A stretch of DNA of 64,000 nt, taken from assembly GCF_949628215.1 (NCBI RefSeq), contig NC_134279.1, positions 53,184,266-53,248,265 of the forward strand, in the 5' to 3' direction. The notes under the pieces were generated by a model. It saw only the letters and a list, made by a program, of their open reading frames with translations. It had not been told where the DNA came from and did not search any database. The position numbers and the translations under genes are program-made. This DNA is from Phalacrocorax aristotelis (Eukaryota > Chordata > Aves > Suliformes > Phalacrocoracidae). Positions 58,919 through 64,000 of the stretch are shown here, piece by piece. Position 1 is the stretch's first letter, and each line of letters opens with the position of its first letter.

Positions 58919-59602
58919 ATAGAATCACAGATTCACAGAACGTAGGGGTTGGAAGGCACCTCTGGAGATCATCTTGTCCAACCCCCCTGCTTGAGCAGGC
59001 ACACCCAGAGCAGGGGGCACAGGAACGCGTCCAGGGAGGTTTTGAATGTCTCCAGGGAAGGAGAATCCACACCCTCCCTGGGCAGCCTGTTCCACTGCTC
59101 TGTCACCCTCACAGGAAAGAAGTGTTTCCTCATATTGAGGTGGAACTTTCTGTGTTCCAACTTGTGTCCATTGTCCCTTGCCCTGTCGTTGGGCACTATT
59201 GAAAAGAGTCCAGCCCCATCCTCTTGACACCCACCCTTTAGATATTTATAAGCATTGACAAGATCCCCCCTTTTCTCTTCTCCAGGCTGAACACACCCAA
59301 GTCTCTCCGCCTTTCCTCATAAGGGAGATGCTCCAGTCCCCTGATCATCTTGGTAGCTCTCTGCTGGACTTGCTCCAGTAGTTCCCTGTCCTTCTTAAAC
59401 TGGGGGGCCCAGAACTGGACACAGTACTCCAAATGTGGTCTCACTAGGGCAGAGTAGAGGGGGAGGATAACCCCTCTCGACCTGCTGGCCACACTCCTTT
59501 TAATGCAGCCCAGGATACCGTTGGCCGCCTTGGCTGCTGGGGCACATTGCTGGCTCATGGTCAGCTTGTTGTCCACCAGCACTCCCAGGTCCTTATTGGA
59601 TT
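58919..59602 (-). mobile_element. CR1 LINE 3' end, about 680 bp, inverted
   Basis: The longest CR1 in the window. On the minus strand it encodes the ORF2 C-terminal reading [40 protein letters not shown] and [20 protein letters not shown]. It then frameshifts and continues [18 protein letters not shown] to the tail, agaatcacagattcacagaa on the plus strand. The truncated 5' end is near 59602. It is 5'-truncated and inactive. Confidence 0.95.
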
Positions 59603-61806
59603 TTCATTCTTACAGTCTGAGTGTAACTTAGAAAGGAATATAACCTTAGAATAAAACTGAGCACTAAATTGAAGATTTAGAAGGTGAGATAAAAAAATCT
59701 GAGGTTTTTTTTTTTAAAGTTTTGACAATATTATTATAATAATTTAGCAGTGTAGCTCTACATGTGCTTTGCTGATGTGAAGCAAAACAGAATCAAGTTA
59801 AATGATTATGTAAAATTAGGGAGAATTGTCCTGTGCTCTAGGTAGTGAGCAGATGGGCTATATAAGTAGAAAAAGGATTGAAACGAAGATTTTTATTTAT
59901 TCTGCTTCCTTTTGGTCCCATGTGTTTGGAAACACAGTTGTGATTCCTAAATCTGTTGTGTAATTTTCATCCCTGCTTTGGGAGAGTAAAGTTACGGTAA
60001 ACTTCAGATTTTGGATATATTTTATCAGTACAGGGCTTAAGGACAAATTTAATCTCTTACCTTTAATGGCACATTTTAGGAAAAAAGCATGATGCTCACT
60101 TCCAAACAGAGACAACCGCATGTCAGGAAAGTGCCTTGGTATGGAGACCTTCCACCAGCTGGCTGAGGCCCAGGGCTGCCCAAATGCCTGCCCAGAACCT
60201 TGATGACTGGGCCATGCCTTGAATATGGGAGGGATGTACAAATTGGCTCGCAGTTCACGGTCCCTCCTCTTTTTTGGCTGGCCTTGCTGAGGCTCCTTGT
60301 CCCCCAGACTTCAGTTTGTCACCACCAGTGTCAATAGTGTCACGGTTGGAGGTCTCAGAGTTCATCCTCAGTGCCAGAGTCCTCCTTAAGAGGTTGGTTC
60401 TGACTCAGCTTATCCGTAGCTCATGTTGCATTTCAGATGCTTGAATATGTTTGTGCAGCTTTGAAGCAACAAATGTACAGACAAAAATACCCTAGAAAAA
60501 TACCTTCATCTCAGGAGGAATTTTCCATCAGTTTTTCCCTTGTAAGAGTTTCAACTGATACGAGAGGAACTGCCTAGGTGGTGAGTGAATAGTCACCGGC
60601 TTCCTGGAAGTGATGGAGCTGACGTAGTAGTGGTGCAGAGCTCTGCTCTTTCTTGACTTAGATTTTTATTTTTTATAGTTCTATCAAACTGTAAGTCATT
60701 CTGCCTCAGTTTTCATAAGAGTGTTTTGAGGTTTGAGATAATTTGATATATTAATAATTTAAAACTTTTTGTCTTTTCTTGCACGTGAATATTGTGCCAC
60801 GCTGGTCAGAATTGCATGGCTAGTAGAAATTTGTACGTTAACTGAGCTTTACATTGAAAGCCATGACTGGGCTTTAGGTGGGACTTTAGGACTGTGTAGC
60901 TGCTATCTGAGCAGTCCTAATGAACGTGCAGCCACTCCCCTACCTTCCACCTCCTTGTGTCCACGCCTACTTAGATTTCACTGTGTGGGAAGAGCATTGC
61001 ATGCATACTGACTTTAGCATCTGTTGTGCATGCTGGGTATGTGTGAGGCTCATGGCAAACACATTGATAAATGTCTCCATTTTATGTCCTGAACCATGTA
61101 CTCTGAAAGCACGGGCACAGATAAATTACGGTTTTCATATTTAGAAATCTTTTGGTAAAAGAGCGAAAGCTTTTGATAGCATATATAATAATTTAAACAT
61201 TTCTACCTGTCAGATGCAGCTGTCCACAAAAAAAGACTACTGCTATGTAGACTTTGGTAAAGGTTTCCTCTGGATTTATTTCTGAGCTGTTGTGTATGCA
61301 GACAGTCCTCAGAAGTCCCTATCCTGTGGTGTAACTGTTTACTTCATACCTCCTCTTAAATCAAGTAATATTTCAAAAAGTATTATATTTAATTACTTCC
61401 GCAATATCCTTTAATGCATTCTCAAATGCTACATTAAATGACCATTCTGAGTATATATGTAGAAAGGTACAATGGTGATTTTAGTGTTTAATGTTTTAAT
61501 AAGAAAGAGAAAAATTTGTAAATTACTACTGCTCTTCATTCTTTTGATTCTTATCCACCCATCCTCTGTTAGAAAGTAGCAGGGCAGTTTTGGTGCAGCT
61601 GGTATTGGGACTACCTGTAGTGTTTTGGATAGTGCCCATTAATATTTTTTTTTTTTTATATCTACCCTTCACTTCATAGTCTTTTCTCCATTCTTAGAAT
61701 TCAGTGGTGAGAAATGAGCACTCCAGTTTGGAGGTGACTCACAAAATAATTTTCGTCCTCTCTATTTCTCTGCTACTTTGCTGGACTAGAAATAAGGCTT
61801 GGTAGG
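59603..61806. other. Gene-poor flank, nothing recognised
   Basis: 2.2 kb of unique AT-rich sequence between the CR1 and the solo LTR. There are short open frames only. Confidence 0.55.
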
Positions 61807-62379
61807 TGTCGTGGTTTAGTCCCAGTCAGCAACCAAGCACCACACAGCCACTTGCTCACTCCCCCCTGGTGGGACGGGGAAAAGAATTGGAAGAGTAAAA
61901 GTGAGGCAGCTCATGGTTTGAGATAAAGACAGTTTAACAGGTAAAGCAAAAGCCACGTGCACGGAAGCAAAGCAAAACAAGGAATTCATTCACTCCTTCC
62001 CATGGGCAGGCAGGTGCTCAGCCACCTCCAGGAAAGCAGGGCTCCATCACGTGTAATGGTTACTTTGGAAGACAAATGCCATCACTCCAAACATTTCCCC
62101 CTTCCTTCTTCTTCCCCAGCTCTATATACTGAGCATGACGTCATATGGTATGGAATATCCCATTGGTCAGTTGGGGTCAGCTGTCCCGGCTGTGCCCCCT
62201 CCCAGCTTCTTGTGCGCCCGGCAGAGCCCGGGGAGCTGAAAAAGTCCTTGACCAGTGTAAGCGTTACTTAGCAACAGCTAAAACATCTCCACATTATCAC
62301 TGCTGTTCCCAGCACAAATCCAAAACACAGCCTCATACTAGCTACTACAAAGAAATTTAACTCTATTTTCACCTGGACA
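61807..62379 (-). mobile_element. Solo LTR (ERVL-like), 573 bp, perfect 5-bp target duplication
   Basis: Reading on the minus strand it starts TGTCCAGGTGAAAATAGAGT and ends GGGACTAAACCACGACA (TG...CA). It is flanked on both sides by gtagg (61802-61806 and 62380-62384), an exact 5-bp target-site duplication. It contains a gacgtcatgctcagtatata promoter region and the gtttggagtgatggcatttg segment shared with the copy at 15237-15750. No internal retroviral sequence remains, so it formed by LTR-LTR recombination. Confidence 0.94.
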
Positions 62380-62384
62380 GTAGG

Positions 62385-64000
62385 CTTTAGAATCTTCTTC
62401 TTATACAGCATGCATGAAGTTAATTTTTATGTCTCCTTGCTTGGTTGTCAGTATATTAAAAATTCTGAAGGATGATTCTTGCAGTAGGTAAAAAGCATCT
62501 GCAGTGCCTACCCAGAGCTTCTTGCCTACTTGAATATTCTTCTGTCATCTGTTCCCTTGCTCCGTTTCTGTTGTCCCTGTTGCTTATCTTCCAATATTAT
62601 ACCTCTTCTTTCTTTTTTATTTCTTCTTCTGCAACGTATACCTCCTATGGACTTAGAGGCTCTTTTTAGATGACTCATGCAAAAGTAACACATATGTCAC
62701 GTACAAAGCTCAAGTTTAACTGAGAGCAGGCAGGCACCACTATACATGTGCAAGCATGCTTTCACTGGACAAGAAGCACACACAATTCAAGGCTATGAGA
62801 GGAAATCCTGGTGGTTTGCAATTTGAAGCTCTCAGGTCACTCAAATTTAATTCCACTCAACACCTGCCATTACAAGCTTCCCCTTTAATATTTCTTCTTG
62901 CTGTATTATTGTTGCTGAATGGAAAAAGAAACAGTTTCCGAGAAGCTGAGTGGATGTTTTGGGCGATGAGATTTCAGATCCACCTTAGGTAAAATACTGT
63001 AAGCTCAAATCCCAGCAGTTCATAACTGAAAACCAGCAGTTGGGCAGTAACCTACCCAGCCAGCAAGGACACACTAACCATGGTCTGGGATCAACTTCCC
63101 ATTCTGGGACACCCTAGTCAGCCATCCCTACCTCAGCTAAACCCACCCATGAATGCATGTCATATAGACATAAACCAGAACAAATTAAACCCCTTCTTAC
63201 CAGGGCCACAAACAAATGTAAATCAAAATTTAACTTGGACTAACCTGTAACCGTCCAGATAGATGAATTACAGATGTTTGTGAAAGCTGTGCACCTTCTA
63301 CCCCAGACTCACAGAGGTCTAGAAAAGAACCCTCTACAACATGAAGTAGTCACCGGGGGAGTGTCTTAGAACTTCTTGCCAAATATGAATTACTTCTGTT
63401 CCTTTTTCTGCCCTGTCTTCTCCCTGCAAACTTTTTCCATGTCCAAATACAGTTTCCTTACTGTACCCAGGGCATTAACTTTAATAGATGTAGTAGCAGG
63501 TCCTAAAGGGATAAATCTCTCTAATCTTTATTGTTTCTCAGTCACACTGTTCTGGTAAAAATCAATTCACCAGCTTTAGAAACAATATTTATGGCAGGTC
63601 GCTATACTCCCTTAGATCTAATAATGTGCATTAGTATATACATGTAACTGATTACTTGGGGCTTGGTCCAAAACCCATTAAGTCAGTAACAATTTTTCCC
63701 TTGATTCTGGTGGGCTTCAGGGCAGTCATTACTGGAACAGCAGAACAGTCATCATCTTTAGGTGAGACTTTACTGTGTTCTGCATGTTGAAGCCCTCCAG
63801 AGAATGTACATTTGGTTTCTCTCAAATACCTGGCAAGAAGCACACCCTTACAAAGCAGCGCTCACTGGAAGCATCTTCCCCATTGCTCCTTACTTGACAA
63901 TGTTACAAAATAATCTCTCAAAGCTGCAAAGGACCCCTGTAGGTTGGAAAACATAATTTACTATCTTATTTAAATTAGGCTTTACTTTCCTCTAGCTGTT
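62385..64000. other. Unidentified flank, possible decayed coding remnant
   Basis: 1.6 kb to the window end. Between about 62800 and 63950 the plus strand has stretches that read protein-like in shifting frames (VTVQIDELQMFVKAVHLLPQ near 63250; ITGTAEQSSS near 63728), broken by stops. I cannot assign a family; an old retroelement or pseudogene is possible but weakly supported. Confidence 0.2.

Noticed and set aside
58630-59202. 190-codon open frame taken as one gene
   Set aside because: Its right half is antisense CR1 sequence; only the left part before 58919 is kept as an unexplained observation.
1-64000. tRNA, rRNA, CRISPR array, operon or phage features
   Set aside because: No cloverleaf with A/B boxes, no regularly spaced repeats and no prokaryotic gene packing; the window is ordinary vertebrate nuclear DNA.

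Overview
This window is nuclear DNA from a bird. The evidence is interrupted genes with GT-AG introns, CpG-island promoters, AT-rich introns, CR1 LINE 3' ends (four copies plus a probable short tail) and LTRs of types common in avian genomes. The LTR types suggest a neoavian bird, but I cannot name the species. There is no bacterial, phage or CRISPR content.

Three protein-coding genes lie on the minus strand in a conserved order (transcription runs right to left). EXOC1L (coding 51979-57902) has three exons and encodes 171 aa, essentially only the Sec3-type PIP2-binding PH module. EXOC1 (coding 16296-42067, promoter island near 46.1-46.6 kb) encodes the Sec3 subunit of the exocyst. Its 18 constitutive coding exons join without a frame break into 879 codons. 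Two in-frame optional exons add 15 codons (27007-27051) and 7 codons (37842-37862). CEP135 (coding 606-9095, promoter island near 13.2-13.9 kb) encodes a centriole assembly coiled-coil protein. Only its first seven coding exons, residues 1-348, are in the window; the rest lies beyond the left edge. The same neighbours occur in the same order on human chromosome 4q12.

Layout: 1-13.9 kb holds the 5' half of CEP135 with CR1 pieces and one about 1,050-bp LTR. 13.9-16.3 kb is the CEP135/EXOC1 intergenic gap, largely filled by two adjacent LTRs of one family. 16.3-46.6 kb is EXOC1. 46.6-51.9 kb is intergenic. 52.0-58.4 kb is EXOC1L and its island. 58.4-64 kb is gene-poor DNA with a CR1, a solo LTR with a perfect 5-bp target duplication, and some unidentified open sequence.

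EXOC1 and EXOC1L look like a tandem pair: the first three coding exons share intron phases and a 131-nt second coding exon. EXOC1 tethers secretory vesicles to the plasma membrane. EXOC1L keeps only the membrane-binding module. CEP135 acts separately in the centriole. I found no new multi-gene system. The most interesting items are the 21-nt EXOC1 microexon, the exon-for-exon EXOC1L/EXOC1 duplication, an LTR microinversion, and possible use of LTR-derived poly(A) signals by EXOC1.
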